Positions 1-11,200 of a stretch of 64,000 bases of DNA are shown piece by piece. The position numbers and the translations under genes are program-made. Source of the DNA: Sipunculus nudus. Lineage: Eukaryota > Annelida > Sipuncula > Golfingiida > Sipunculidae. The stretch is from positions 38,789,729 to 38,853,728 of the forward strand of contig CM049314.1 of assembly GCA_026874595.1 (NCBI GenBank). The letters are read 5' to 3'. The notes under the pieces are model-generated. The model had not been told where the DNA came from and did not search any database. It worked only from the letters and a program-made list of their open reading frames with translations. Every line of letters begins with the position of its first letter. Positions within the stretch are counted from its first letter, which is position 1.

Positions 1-259
1 ACAGTCAAGTATATTAATTGACTATAGGGGTTAATTTTGAGAGGGTGCTTTTGAAAGATATAGATCATTTTGTCAACGGTCGTCTATTTATCAAATAGCC
101 GGGAGTTTTATTTCCTAAATACCAACATTTGATTAAATTTGAAGTCTCATATCTGCGTGTGTAAACAAAAGGTTCTACTCCATATCAAAGATATCCTGGA
201 AAATGCATTTTTTTCAGGCTTATTGCCCTGAATTTACAAATAATTGATCTGATTATTAA
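1..259. other. AT-rich sequence, nothing recognised
   Basis: Unique-looking AT-rich DNA with no reading frame, repeat or motif that I can support. Confidence 0.5.
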
Positions 260-261
260 AT

Positions 262-420
262 ACACTTCTCCAGCCTGTGATGCGCAGTGGTACCACGGTG
301 GCGCCCTCTGTTATAGCTTGGAAACACTATCATCTCAGTGGTTCAACCAAGCGCCGATATGTGGCGCTGGCATGACCCGTGTCGGTGGTTTCTCATAATC
401 GTCATGTTTATCATTTAAGT
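262..420. promoter_or_regulatory. Small balanced island with a CTCF-like site
   Basis: This island is more GC-balanced than its flanks. On the minus strand 301-314 reads ATAACAGAGGGCGC, which matches the strong half of the CTCF core (AGAGGGCGC) but departs from it on the 5' side. GTGGCGC occurs twice, near 300 and 360. A regulatory role is inferred only from composition and motif. Confidence 0.3.
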
Positions 421-1100
421 TAAATCTTTACACAAATGTAAAATATTAAGTTTAAATGCGATGAACATTCAACCAATAACTGCTTAGTTTTTAATATTTT
501 ATTTGATCTTATTCCTGCAGTGTTTCTCTATCAGTTAGCCTATTTTAGGTTTCTCTCTTTTTAATTCGGTATTGGGCATTTCGCTTATTTATGAAGGAAT
601 ATGTATTTTTGCACATACTTTGATCCTTTTTAGTTTCATATGATTATTAAATATGGTCTTGTACATTAATTAAATACCAGAATGTTTATTATGGTTACTA
701 TATTTTTATATGGGCATTTAATCTAGATTTGGGAATGGTACTACTTTTTACCCTGTTATGATGTAGCAGAATTTACAAAAATGGATGCAGTTGATCTGTA
801 AGACGTAACGTTATCTTGTCAAAGAATCCCGCATACCTATCTGAAACTCGATTCCTGCATTAGAAAATCCAACAGCGTCCTATCTGATGACTTCCATGTT
901 CTGTGTTGTAAGTTTCAAACATTTTTTTTCTGCGAGTACCTGTGCGAAACGCGCATTACAGGTTTTAGGTTCATAACCATCGAATACGAGACGTGTCTCT
1001 AATTAGAGAGAGTATAGCTTGTGCAATGGTGCATCCATTTGATTTTCCGTCTCTGACGGAACGTATTTTGGTATACGCACGGTCCGCCCGTTCGTTAAAT
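421..1100. other. AT-rich spacer, no gene seen
   Basis: Mostly AT-rich unique sequence. A slightly more balanced stretch at about 930-1100 holds CpGs but no motif I would name. No frame above 60 codons is convincing. Confidence 0.4.
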
Positions 1101-1139
1101 TTTAGTGTCGCCGCGATAACTTATTGATTGATTTTTACG

Positions 1140-1500
1140 AAACTCACCAGAATTACATTCCAACAGATTATGGGCAAAAATACACGCATATTTAATAAGG
1201 CCACATGGCCACTTTGTGGTGGCGCCACGATAACTTTCCAGGAATACGATGGATTTTGATAAAATTCAAAATAAATATTAATAAATATAATATCTCGAGT
1301 AGGTTTGATTTTCAGCAAAATCCACACATATTTATTCAGGTCAGGGGTCATCACACTTTGGTAGGGTCGTGTTGACTTACCAAAAATCTGCTGGATGTTC
1401 ATGAAACTCATTTTGAATATTTACCAATATAGTTTCTAACCAGAATTACATTCTCAGCAAAATTGACACATATTTAATTAGGTCAGAGGTTACAAGATGT
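1140..1500 (+). repeat. Diverged triplicated repeat (about 50-60 bp core)
   Basis: Three related segments lie in the same orientation at about 1148-1205, 1303-1352 and 1439-1492. The first and third share CCAGAATTACATTC. All three share a core close to GCAAAATnCACACATATTTA followed by a block near AGGTCAGAGGTCA. Spacing is about 145-155 bp. This looks like an old tandem array or internally repeated transposon; the family is not identified. The minus-strand open frame here is not supported as coding. Confidence 0.5.
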
Positions 1501-1603
1501 GCAACGGTCGTATTATGCACCATTTGCGGTACTCTTGTTAATTCTCCTATCTCAAAGAGGAAACACCATCCACCGTCAGTTCAGAAGTTAATTTGGTAGT
1601 GTT

Positions 1604-1618
1604 CCACCAGATGGCGTT
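1604..1618 (+). promoter_or_regulatory. CTCF-like binding motif
   Basis: CCACCAGATGGCGTT matches the bilaterian CTCF core (CCASYAGRKGGCRC) at nearly every position. It sits in otherwise ordinary AT-rich sequence. If the species has CTCF, this is among the best single-site candidates in the window. Occupancy cannot be read from sequence. Confidence 0.45.
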
Positions 1619-1679
1619 GTATGTAATAATTTGGAGGAAGAACTGACATTATCAATCAGGTAAGCTCAGGAAAGTGCGA

Positions 1680-2990
1680 AAACAGACTGAAAAAGTTAAA
1701 CAGTCTCGTTTAAGTCCACTAGATATAAAATATGTTTTATAAATGAGCATCATAAAGGGTTTATCATTAACAGGGTTCACATTAAGGCGGGCCAACGCAC
1801 TTAGTAAATGCTATTTTGTTCAGTCTTTGAAGACTTTTCTTATTTTGACTATGAATTTTTTTATAACCACGTATCGCTGTCTTGAAAATAACAAGCGATT
1901 GAAATAGAAATAATGCTGGGAAGCATAACTAATTCTACTTATTACTTTTTTATGTTACATGATGAAGGGGCGAATTTGGCGAGTAAACTTTATTATATAT
2001 TTTAATATTTCTTACACCAATAATATCATTTACCAAAAGTTATAAAGTTCCCAAATTTCTTCATGTCATTTTTGTAAGCTTCTAGGAATTTTATCAGAAA
2101 AGATTTCAAAATTCATTTGTTAATATTCATTGACACAGAGGCAACACATTTTTCATAACATCCCCCCCCCCCCCCCCCACTACCACCCTTTCCAACCAAG
2201 TCTGTAGATGGATCTAATCAGTAACCTATGTGAGGAAAATGTTATTTTACAATCAGTTTGTCAATAGTAGAGTATTATTACAGCTGGGCTTATCCGCTTC
2301 ATTGGATTCGAGAAAACGCCACTCTTAATAGAGTTATGAACGCTGTTGACCCGCACATATCGCAGGCATAAAAAAAACTCATGTTTTGCTCGTTTTGTTT
2401 TCAACTGCTTTGATCTCTTGAGCCAGTTGGAATAACAGATTAACAGTGACGTGACTGTGTATTGTTACTTTCTTCTCCAAACATCAGAGAGCAGACTTGG
2501 TGCTCTTCAAAGCCCACCTACCCTTTCCCCCCCCCCCCCCCCCCCAGATTCACCATCCCAATGCGTGTTACCTATATCCAATCCAAAATCAACCAGTCAG
2601 CCGAGCAACCAATCTGGTTTTTTTTTTCTGTAACAAGGACCTGAATATTATAGAAATCGTCAAAACTACTCTGTTACTATCCCATAAAAAACAGTAAAGC
2701 TTAACTGTTATTTTTCAGCGCCTCAAACTGATCAAGAAAAAAGTAAACGTTCAAAATGAAGACTCTTGGTAATATGACAAATATAATAACCTGAGAAATA
2801 GTTACATAATTACGTTTTTCTTGTTTTTGCGTTTTGTTTGTCACGCTTGATTTTTTACCTATGTCATGTTTTGTATATTTATACCATGTTTCATATGTTA
2901 AGTCTGTTACATGTATATCCTTTGTGACTTATTTTCAAAAAAATAACATAAGAGGCACATGATAAGAAAAATACAAATAAATTCAATTGA
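1680..2990. repeat. AT-rich spacer with poly-C runs
   Basis: Homopolymer C runs occur at 2162-2178 (17 C) and 2527-2545 (19 C). The rest is AT-rich unique sequence. The short proline-rich open frames across 2451-2697 are translations of the second C run and are not genes. Confidence 0.5.
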
Positions 2991-2994
2991 CAAT

Positions 2995-3480
2995 GTTGAA
3001 ACTGACACCTTTGGCTCGGCCAGTGCCGCCGCCTTTCGGTAGAAGCGTGAACTATCACACCGGGGAAACCCAGTCGACGTTCGCGGTGGCACAAATTGCA
3101 AGGAGTGGTTTCATTAGGGTCTGATTTGTTTGTGGTCGCCGTCTAACGTTTCAGTGCAATTAGCTAAATTGAAATCGGACCCCAGGCCTGGCGGAGCTCT
3201 GAAGATAAATCTCGGGGGGAAGGCATTTCTATAGAGAACAAAAAGAGCCCAGCTCTGCGAGTCTCCCATATTAATCTGTCTAATGAATATAACACCACGA
3301 AAGAGTCTTGGTGGCTGGTTGTGGGGAAATGAGACAGCATCATTTGATGGGGGTTCCGTCTTCTTACCCCCCCCCCCCCAACAGTCTCTTCAGGCTGTGA
3401 GATATTGGTTCGGTACAAGAATGGACCTGTTGTGCCCTCAAGCTTGTTGAGTCATGAATTCAACAGAGCTATATTTAGCT
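2995..3480. promoter_or_regulatory. Candidate regulatory island
   Basis: CpG-containing, balanced sequence between AT-rich flanks. At 3157-3171 CAATTAGCTAAATTG is nearly palindromic and carries a homeodomain-type TAATTG core on the minus strand. Further TAAT cores occur near 3270-3285. A C run at 3367-3379 interrupts the island. No frame in it resembles a protein. Calling it cis-regulatory is inference. Confidence 0.35.
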
Positions 3481-3824
3481 AGCATTTGTCGTCTTACGGT
3501 TACAATGATGTTTTTAATGGCTCTGCCACAATATTGGCAAAAATTATACACTCACTTTATAGCATTATCATAATAGTATTAAAACTGATGGTGACAAACT
3601 GTTATTCCAATTCTTATCTAACAGTAATAACAACAGTAACAATAATGACACTATTATAAAATAATAACAGTGATGTTAATCAAATATGCCGAGGTTGTAT
3701 AAATAATTGCAAAGACATAAATGATGAAAGCAATTATAATGACAATAATTATAATGCATATGTATTGGTATTTCAGAAACTATCGTTTGCAGTAATACGA
3801 TTATGCATTCATGGACGAGATAAT

Positions 3825-3825
<1 letters not shown>

Positions 3826-3871
<46 letters not shown>

Positions 3872-3906
3872 GAATAATAAATAATAATAATAATAATAAA
3901 ATAATA
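3826..3906 (+). repeat. (AAT)n microsatellite
   Basis: A trinucleotide AAT tract with a few interruptions. The surrounding 3500-4200 is very AT-rich with dispersed AATAAT runs and no gene. Confidence 0.85.
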
Positions 3907-4514
3907 ACAGCGTACATATAAATAATAATATATATAATAGTATTATGACAGTTAAATTCGGTAGTTGTGTATATAAGTAGTAAATATATGTGATGCAGTT
4001 GTCGTAAAGAGCGTTTATTTATATCAATAACATTGAAATAACATAAATATACAAACCACAGGAATATGCGATTTTTTATTAATTAAAAACATTACTTTTT
4101 TTTAAACCTGAGAAAGTTGTTGACATTGGATATGAATGTACATTTATTCACATGAGGGTAATATAAATAAATATAATAATATTATATTTTTACTGTTAAA
4201 TTTCCCTTGTTTTTAATTTACATCTGGTAATTATTAAGAATTACGTTTGGAAGGGACCACATACGACAATATTTATTCCGAACACCTTGAATGCACGTTT
4301 AAGAGTACCTCTTTTATATAGTGTTAAAATACCCAGGTATATTGAAAATATTGTTCCTGCATGTAAACAAATCCCGAAAACGGCTTATCATACGTGTTAC
4401 TTTAATTTGCTACATGTGGTTAAACAGAATAAAACGTTTCCACGAAATATCAAAATAGTGAGATTTAAGGTAACAATATTGTTGGTCTGTTTCAGCATTG
4501 TAAACTTGTATATG

Positions 4515-4585
4515 TGTGTGAGAGAGCGAGAGAGAGAGAGATGATGATGATGATGATGGTCATGATTATTATGATGATGACTAAG
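4515..4585 (+). repeat. Compound (GA)n-(GAT)n microsatellite
   Basis: GA repeats run directly into GAT repeats. They account for the Arg/Glu-rich and His-rich open frames seen on either strand. Confidence 0.85.
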
Positions 4586-4748
4586 ATAACAAGGATAAGT
4601 ATTTTTCACTAATAACATTACCACATATTATTTTAAGTCATATTAAATATAACATAAAATTAAATATATTAATAAAATATTACAGTATAATATGAAATTA
4701 ACCCAAATAAGTCAGAAAAAAACGGAATTTCATTTCATAAACTTAGAA

Positions 4749-4770
4749 TGTTTTATATACATATATATAC

Positions 4771-4806
<36 letters not shown>
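4749..4806. repeat. (TA)n microsatellite
   Basis: Alternating TA with a few C interruptions at its left side. Confidence 0.9.
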
Positions 4807-4811
<5 letters not shown>

Positions 4812-4976
4812 CAAAGCATTTAATTCCCCCGTTATATTTTTAAATACTTTACAATGACAACAAACCTATTATTCATATCAACAAACGGAGAAAGTGTTTA
4901 TAAACAGGTGCAAAACGTGAAAAAAAGTACCCGCATATTCTGAGCTGACAGGCACTATACTTCATCCGGTATCATT

Positions 4977-4990
4977 GTTGCTATAGTAAC
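4977..4990 (+). promoter_or_regulatory. RFX X-box-like motif
   Basis: GTTGCTATAGTAAC fits the RFX X-box (GTNRCC, short spacer, RGYAAC) with one mismatch in the left half and a perfect right half. No gene start is visible beside it, so any function is speculative. Confidence 0.3.
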
Positions 4991-5249
4991 GGGAAACTGA
5001 GAGGCGATATATTTTTTTCCTTGGCATATTTCTAGCTGGGCCACATATTGAAATTTTGTCTTGCACGAGGCTCTAGAGTGACCGCGTGTGGTTTAGCCAT
5101 CCATAATAATTGTCCATTTTATTTTTTTCACTGTATAAAGACAATTTGCAACATTGATCTAAACTATTCTGGAAAATGTAACATTTTTGTTTCTGATATA
5201 TTACACACGGATACATTGATAAATAATCGTTAATGCTTCATCAGAAAGA

Positions 5250-5530
5250 GTGAGCTAGGGGAGGGCGAGGGTAAAACTAAATATATTTTATGGCCACCTC
5301 CGCAATATATACATAAGCACATTTTTCAATATGAAGATATTCATTTATCCGTTTATATACATATTTGTACAAAATAAATAAATATAGCTTTGCATATATA
5401 CTCTTTTCTTAATTTTAGTCTTGAAAGGAAAAATTTGCTCAGCGGATAGAGAGAAAGAGATAGGGAGGGAGGGGGAGGGAATAACTACATATAGTGGTCA
5501 CCTCCGCGCTATGTAATATATATTACTCTT
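5250..5530 (+). repeat. Possible duplicated purine-rich and CACCTCCGC module
   Basis: Two stretches, about 5255-5312 and 5455-5506, each have an AGGG-rich purine block, then an AACTAnATATA-like segment, then TGGnCACCTCCGC. Spacing is about 200 bp. The resemblance is imperfect, so this may be a diverged tandem duplication or two fragments of one repeat family. Confidence 0.3.
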
Positions 5531-5554
5531 GTTCCGGTGTTTATTTCACAGCTG

Positions 5555-5960
5555 GCTCTAGATTTCAAACCGGCACTATAATATGCAAGTCGCGCATCAC
5601 CCCATGCATCCAGCCCCGACGTATATTATGACGTCCTTAAAGGTGATACATAAATATTTCACATTAGTAAGTTAGTGTAAATGCCAACGGATGGACGTTT
5701 ATTCATGCCTGCCAACCAGGGTACTATAGTGGTCAGGGACGCGCCGGCTTTTACGTCCGACCAGTCGCTATTTTTAAGACTATCGCGGACATCAGTGATG
5801 AAAACATTAGAACATTATGGGTGTGAGTGGGGAATTGCATGACTGCATTCCCTGGTGTATATTCCCTCGATATGTCATGTATTTCCTCTGGGGCTGTTAC
5901 TAAATGCTGAATGAATACCGGTGTGAATTTTTACCGGTGAAACGCTGAAAATGTGTATCA
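5555..5960. other. Balanced island, no gene
   Basis: Mixed composition with scattered CpGs (for example around 5580-5640 and 5730-5790). I see no frame, repeat unit or strong motif. Confidence 0.3.
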
Positions 5961-6065
5961 CTAGTAGGAGCAGATTTTTACTGTATCGATGATTTAAGTG
6001 CTATATGTAGTACACATTACAGCTAAAACTGGTTATAAATTGCAGCTTTAACTCAATTGTATTAT

Positions 6066-6095
6066 AAATATATATGTGTGTGTGTATGTGTGACC

Positions 6096-6135
<40 letters not shown>

Positions 6136-6162
6136 GTGTATGTTTTTGCGTGCATGTATTCA

Positions 6163-6208
<46 letters not shown>

Positions 6209-6248
6209 TATATTTATATATAGATATATATATATATATTCATATATA

Positions 6249-6282
<34 letters not shown>

Positions 6283-6296
6283 TAAGTCATAAGTAG

Positions 6297-6333
<37 letters not shown>

Positions 6334-6345
6334 ATATACAATATA
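6066..6345. repeat. (TA)n/(TG)n microsatellite cluster
   Basis: Four long TA tracts (about 6096-6132, 6169-6203, 6249-6279, 6299-6328) are joined by TG-rich and TTCATA spacers. The Tyr/Ile-rich frames here are artefacts of TA. Confidence 0.9.
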
Positions 6346-6379
6346 TAAAGATATCCTTCTGTGTAAGTCCATATTAGTT

Positions 6380-6544
6380 TAATCTCTCCCTCTCTCACAT
6401 TCTCTCTCACGGACAATTTCTCCCTCACACAAACACGCATTTTTTTCTTTCTTCTGTTTTTTTTTTCTCTCTCACACACACACACACTCTCTCTCTCTTA
6501 CGCCAATTCTCTCTCTCACGCACATTCTCTCTCTCACACATTTG

Positions 6545-6583
<39 letters not shown>

Positions 6584-6658
6584 GCACACACATTCTCTCT
6601 CTCGCATATTCTCTGTTCCTCTTTCTCTCTTTCTTTCTCTCTCACACACCCACACATT

Positions 6659-6723
<65 letters not shown>

Positions 6724-6798
6724 GCACACACATTCTCTCTCTCGCATATTCTCTGTTCCTCTTTCTCTCTTTCTTTCTCTCTCACACACCCACACATT

Positions 6799-6892
<94 letters not shown>
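6380..6892. repeat. CT/CA/TA compound repeat with 140-bp tandem duplication
   Basis: Pyrimidine-rich sequence with long (CT)n tracts. A segment starting TACGCACACACATTCTC at 6581 recurs identically for at least 90 bp at 6721, giving a 140-bp tandem duplication. The array ends in (CT)n then (TA)n at about 6843-6890. Open frames of about 100-120 codons on both strands are low-complexity translations. Confidence 0.85.
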
Positions 6893-6894
<2 letters not shown>

Positions 6895-7800
6895 TTGTTT
6901 TATCTGATGACAGCAGACTTTGCTGAGACTTGATGTTCCAGGCAATGTCTGATAGTAGAAGCTGATAAAGGGTTTCTCCGTGGTATTAAATTTAACGTGT
7001 GTACCTGAGTGTTATTTTCGCTCTGATAACTCTCCTGCACAGCGTGATGTGATGGCCTGTTGATATCTGACTCCGAAATACCGTGAAGCCGCAGAAATAA
7101 TATCACTATCCATCATTCTTATTGAACCAAAGTACAATGTACATTGTAGAGGTTACAGGTGTTTTTTTTAACCCATTTACTGTTTTATCGGTCAGGTTGC
7201 TATTTAATAAACTGAACTACATAAATGTTATATTTTAAAGGAATTGGTTCCCTAGCATAATCCCTTGTATCTTAATTCAATCCGCTACTGTTTGTCCTTC
7301 TTATTGGAACATGAAATGTTTTTTTTTTATCCAATCAAAATTTAAAATTTCAGTTTTAATTAAGTAGAAACCTGATATAGTTAAACAAACAAAAAATGTT
7401 TTGAGGTATTGTCGTGAAGTTTAATACAAGTCAACTAAAACGTGATTTACTCTGGCTGGATGATTGAAATAGCCTATATATCACATACAAAATAAAATAT
7501 AAAAAAAATTTAATAATGTTAAAATATCATGTGAAAATGAACAAAAAATTTCATAAATATGTATTACACCAGAATGAACACTGTATTAAGTATAAGATGA
7601 TGTAAACTTTATCAGGTGTAATTGTCCGTGAGAGAGAATGTGAGATTAAAATTGTATGGAATTTACATTTGTACTAAAATATAGATTATTTTTCAACATG
7701 CAGGGATAAACGCTGTACAAGAAATTCTTATCACACATTATGATGAAACATCCGTTGAGACTCATATACATGAGTTTATTTTTTTTAAGTGGCATGTACA
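6893..7800. other. AT-rich spacer, no gene seen
   Basis: AT-rich unique sequence with short homopolymer A and T runs. No repeat family or motif was recognised. Confidence 0.45.
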
Positions 7801-7862
7801 ATAGTACAAGAAGAAATACAATGAATGTCTGCTTATAGTATCCAACCCTCGCAGGGGTTTAC
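7750..7862 (-). mobile_element. Probable 3' UTR of the LINE fragment
   Basis: Downstream of the ORF2 stop on the minus strand lies about 110 bp of non-coding sequence ending near an A-rich run (7778-7786). Its membership of the element is inferred from position. No target-site duplication was identified. Confidence 0.35.
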
Positions 7863-8300
7863 TCATAGTATTTGACACTCAATACTCCAGTCGATAATGG
7901 TAGTACAGACGTACAAACAGTTCTTTCTAATCTCCCATGCTTTGGATACAAAGTCACTGGTTTCTATAACACAGTTTAGAATCAGGTATATAAACTGACT
8001 TTTAGGAGATAATCCTTACAACTCAGTTTCACTGTTTTGAAGAGATTGGCAAAGTACTTCTATAATTTCATCATATTTTGGACAGGAGCATATAAAATGG
8101 ATTTCATCTTCAAGTGAATTGTCCTCACACATGGGGCATATTCTTTCCTCGCGTTTTAATCCTATAAATTTACCGGTGATTGCGTCTCTAATGTTTTTAA
8201 ACCTCCCATGCAGCTTTAATTTGAGTTCACAACTTAGCTGTGCCATTAAGGATCTCTTATCTCGCATAGAACATGCAGACTGGTGTTTGATGGTCATCAA
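7863..8300 (-). mobile_element. Decayed non-LTR retrotransposon (LINE) ORF2 C-terminus
   Basis: The minus-strand frame shows the zinc-knuckle end typical of LINE ORF2 proteins: RICPMC, an acidic EDE stretch, then EIHFICSCPKY, giving C-x2-C ... H-x4-C. An upstream HGRFKNIRD segment also fits the family. A TAA at 8016-8018 interrupts the frame. Reading on in the same frame gives about 50 more residues ending at 7863-7865, including an FVSKAWEIRK stretch like the ends of such proteins. The endonuclease and reverse transcriptase domains are absent, so the copy is strongly 5'-truncated. It cannot be active. The clade (for example CR1, RTE or L2-like) cannot be assigned from this piece. Confidence 0.78.
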
Positions 8301-8362
8301 CATCACCATCATCATCACCAATGATGATGATAACGATGATAATTATGGTGATGATGATGTTT
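8296..8362. repeat. (CAT)n/(GAT)n inverted microsatellite
   Basis: CATCATCATCACCA at 8307-8320 is perfectly complementary to TGGTGATGATGATG at 8346-8359, leaving a 25-nt loop. The tract directly abuts the 5' truncation point of the LINE fragment. Confidence 0.8.
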
Positions 8363-8441
8363 AGTTTTTATGATTATTATTAACATATTGCAGAAAATAG
8401 TCTATCGTATATCTATATGACAGTTTTTTCATCATTACTCA

Positions 8442-8450
8442 CAATATATA

Positions 8451-8517
<67 letters not shown>
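8442..8517. repeat. Long (TA)n microsatellite
   Basis: Near-pure TA, one of the longest tracts in the window. Confidence 0.92.
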
Positions 8518-8518
<1 letters not shown>

Positions 8519-8858
8519 TCAACTAAGGACCATAACATCAATAACATAAATAAAGCATAGATGACTGTCATTGACGTAAATAACACTTGACTGCATAGCA
8601 GGGTGATAGTAGTTGTGGCGTACAGTATGTCGCAGGTCCTGACGCCTTAGAGCAGTCTCGAGTGTGATATGTAATAATAATCATCGTCATCTCGCTGTAG
8701 AGAGGGTTTTCAGCAAAAGCATCGGTAGGGGCATTAGGAGAGTTAGTATTTTACTGTCATTTTTAATTCATTCATCCGTAAAAATGAAAGACAGGTGTTT
8801 AATCATACTTGTATATACGAACAGGTAATGCCAGGTATACGGCTCATCCTGATACACA

Positions 8859-8860
<2 letters not shown>
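8518..8860. other. Spacer, nothing recognised
   Basis: Moderately AT-rich unique sequence between two TA tracts. No frame or motif is supported. Confidence 0.4.
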
Positions 8861-8861
<1 letters not shown>

Positions 8862-8913
<52 letters not shown>

Positions 8914-8955
8914 TTATGTTTATATATATATTTATATTTATTTATATTTATAATA
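8862..8955. repeat. (TA)n with degenerate TTTATA extension
   Basis: A pure TA tract that decays into TTTATATTTAT-type sequence on the right. Confidence 0.88.
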
Positions 8956-9254
8956 AATGAGAAACTTCTCTATATATTGTTAAAGATTATATTATATTTA
9001 ATCTTTACTTTTATAGTATATATTTGTAAAATATTCTTAAACATTATTTTTAAAGTAAATCTGTGTAAGATTATACAAACCTTTCACAAAATGTTTTTCC
9101 TTTGTTAACCAAGATCTGTAATCAGGTATTCTCGTATATAACATATAATATATATTATATATATATTATATATGAAGACTCGGAAACATGGCTAAATATA
9201 TACATTTTATCTACATTCAGCCATGTGTAAAAAATAAGCCTTATGTAAACAAAT

Positions 9255-9315
9255 GCATGCTATGATACATACATATATATAAATATATATAAATATATAT
9301 ATATATATATATGTA
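9255..9315. repeat. Degenerate (TA)n
   Basis: ATATATAAATATATA-type repeat. A similar short palindromic TA patch lies at 9138-9172. Confidence 0.8.
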
Positions 9316-9409
9316 AGTTTAAGAGTAAGTTGGAGTTAGTGCGTGTCTCTTTATTGTCTGACAGAAATGTATAACTATTGTTAACTAATAAGTATTTAAT
9401 ACGTCTGTT

Positions 9410-9625
9410 TCTTTACGGGCCCTGACAGCGGACAATGCGGGTTTCCACTGTATCGTGTATCACTGCTCGATATATACTGACGTTTTGTAGCTATATGTTA
9501 ATAAGTGTATGCGTACCTCCCGTGTGTACATGCAGCTGTGCACGGTGAGCGACTTTTTGGTTCAATTAATAACGCTAATGATCATGGCATAGACAGCTTG
9601 TTGTGAGTAAACATTATAATTCTAT
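9410..9625. other. Balanced island, no gene
   Basis: CpG-containing mixed sequence bounded by TA tracts. A TTCAATTAATAACGCTAATGATC stretch region (about 9560-9582) has three TAAT cores. It is a weak regulatory candidate only. Confidence 0.28.
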
Positions 9626-9711
9626 ATCAATCATGATGTCGTCCTCCCCATGCACAAAAATACTTCAAATGTTTATATATTTATAAACTCAGGCATATGT
9701 AGGAGTATATA

Positions 9712-9719
9712 TCTATCTA

Positions 9720-9771
<52 letters not shown>
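9712..9771. repeat. (TATC)n-(TA)n microsatellite
   Basis: Short ATCT repeats grade into a pure TA tract. Confidence 0.9.
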
Positions 9772-9774
<3 letters not shown>

Positions 9775-9820
9775 ACTGTTTAGACCCTCGTTGCGTCGAG
9801 CTCGATTAATCATGTATAAG

Positions 9821-9878
9821 TGGAAGCTTTATCGTAAATCCCACCGACTTGGAAGCTTTATCGTAAATCCCACCGACT
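9821..9878 (+). repeat. Perfect 29-bp tandem duplication
   Basis: A 29-bp unit beginning TGGAAGCTTTATCG and ending CCCACCGACT occurs twice with no mismatch (9821-9849, 9850-9878). Perfect identity suggests a recent event. Confidence 0.95.
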
Positions 9879-9900
9879 GAGGTTTTACTGTATATGATTT

Positions 9901-9938
9901 TGAACACACACACACACATATGTGTGTGTGTGTGTTCA
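9901..9938. repeat. Perfect 38-bp CA/TG palindrome
   Basis: TGAACACACACACACACAT is followed with no spacer by its exact reverse complement. The centre is CATATG. Alternating purine-pyrimidine sequence plus perfect symmetry makes it able to form a cruciform or Z-DNA. Confidence 0.95.
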
Positions 9939-10309
9939 TAATTATACATGCATATAAAGTGCACATTTTTGCCCAGTTCCAATTCAAGAATGCAAACATT
10001 ATATATAAAAAATTCACTGTTTTTGTTTTCTAATCTTTGCCTGCAGTCTGTGTTGCATATTATCATTCACTCAGTTTTATATAATATGCAAATAGAAAGA
10101 TTAACTCCTACATTTGTATATATCCATATGTATACATGTATGTATAACTGGGTTACTAGTATATATCCTTTGCTTCATAATACATTAATGACATGATTTT
10201 ATAAATTCCGGATATCAGGACTATGGTTTAACGGCCAGCACCCTTTATTCATCTGGCACAGAAATGTTTTAAGGGTTTCTCCTTTTTAGGATAAATTTAT
10301 ACATTAATG

Positions 10310-10625
10310 CGAGTCAACATGGTCAAACGCCAGCGGACACTCTAACAAATTCCGCACCCACACGAGCCGGCGCATGCAAGTACACCCGCGCGAGCACGTT
10401 TGTTTGAATAGATGCAGCTCTCGCATATAATTAGGATGAGAGACCGGGGCAGAATTAATAATTAATAATTTATGAGATGATTTATCAAGGAGAGCAGGTG
10501 TACTATAGATATAATGAGCATTTGACGGCAGCTGTGGGTCGTTTATACGCAGATCGCTGTGGGCGATTTTAACACGCTTTTTTTTATGAATTCACCTGTG
10601 TTCCCGGGCTGCGAGGTGATTTATA
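10310..10625. promoter_or_regulatory. Candidate regulatory island with homeodomain cluster
   Basis: CpG-rich left half (10345-10400), then AATTAATAATTAATAATTTA at about 10453-10472, three overlapping TAAT-type sites. An E-box CAGCTG lies near 10529. No repeat or coding signal explains the island. The regulatory role is inferred. Confidence 0.38.
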
Positions 10626-10777
10626 AAACTACTTGTTGTCATGTTAATTTAAGAAAACGTTTTAACTCTTTGAGTTTCGCATGGATAAATATGTCCACTT
10701 CTCATAATGAATAAATTTGAAATCCATATGACGCAAGACCACACACGGCGGTGTAAACACACGTGCATAAACACACA

Positions 10778-10780
<3 letters not shown>

Positions 10781-10835
<55 letters not shown>
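10781..10835. repeat. (TA)n microsatellite
   Basis: A pure TA tract. Confidence 0.92.
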
Positions 10836-10837
<2 letters not shown>

Positions 10838-11200
10838 ATATAAAGGTTTGATGATATTACCAGAACAAAGTCTGAACAAGGTTTGTCCTGTGTGCTACTA
10901 TATATTCAGGATTTGGACATGGTCCATAAAAGCGTTATTCCGCACTCAACCCATACACTTCCGCTTGCCACCAAAGTGTCTCTGCAAACAGATCTCGCCA
11001 GAACGCTCTGCATGTTCGGAGAACTTTCGTGTCGCACAGCCGCCCTCATTTCGAACGAAAAAAGGTTGTATTTCTCCCAGCTCCGAGATACCCTTCACGG
11101 GGTTGCCGTTTTCAGTGCACACTAAACCTGGATGTCATAGGTCGCATGTCGGAATTATGGCTATATACTGCTTGTTTAAATAAACTCCGGCCCTGTTATC
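10836..11200. other. Mixed sequence, frames not supported as coding
   Basis: Overlapping plus-strand frames of 80-110 codons span this stretch in different phases. None has a domain, a biased codon pattern or flanking splice signals that I can support. Confidence 0.35.

Noticed and set aside
6425-6945. Frames rich in Arg/Glu or Ser/Leu on both strands
   Set aside because: Direct translations of (GA)n/(CT)n repeats.
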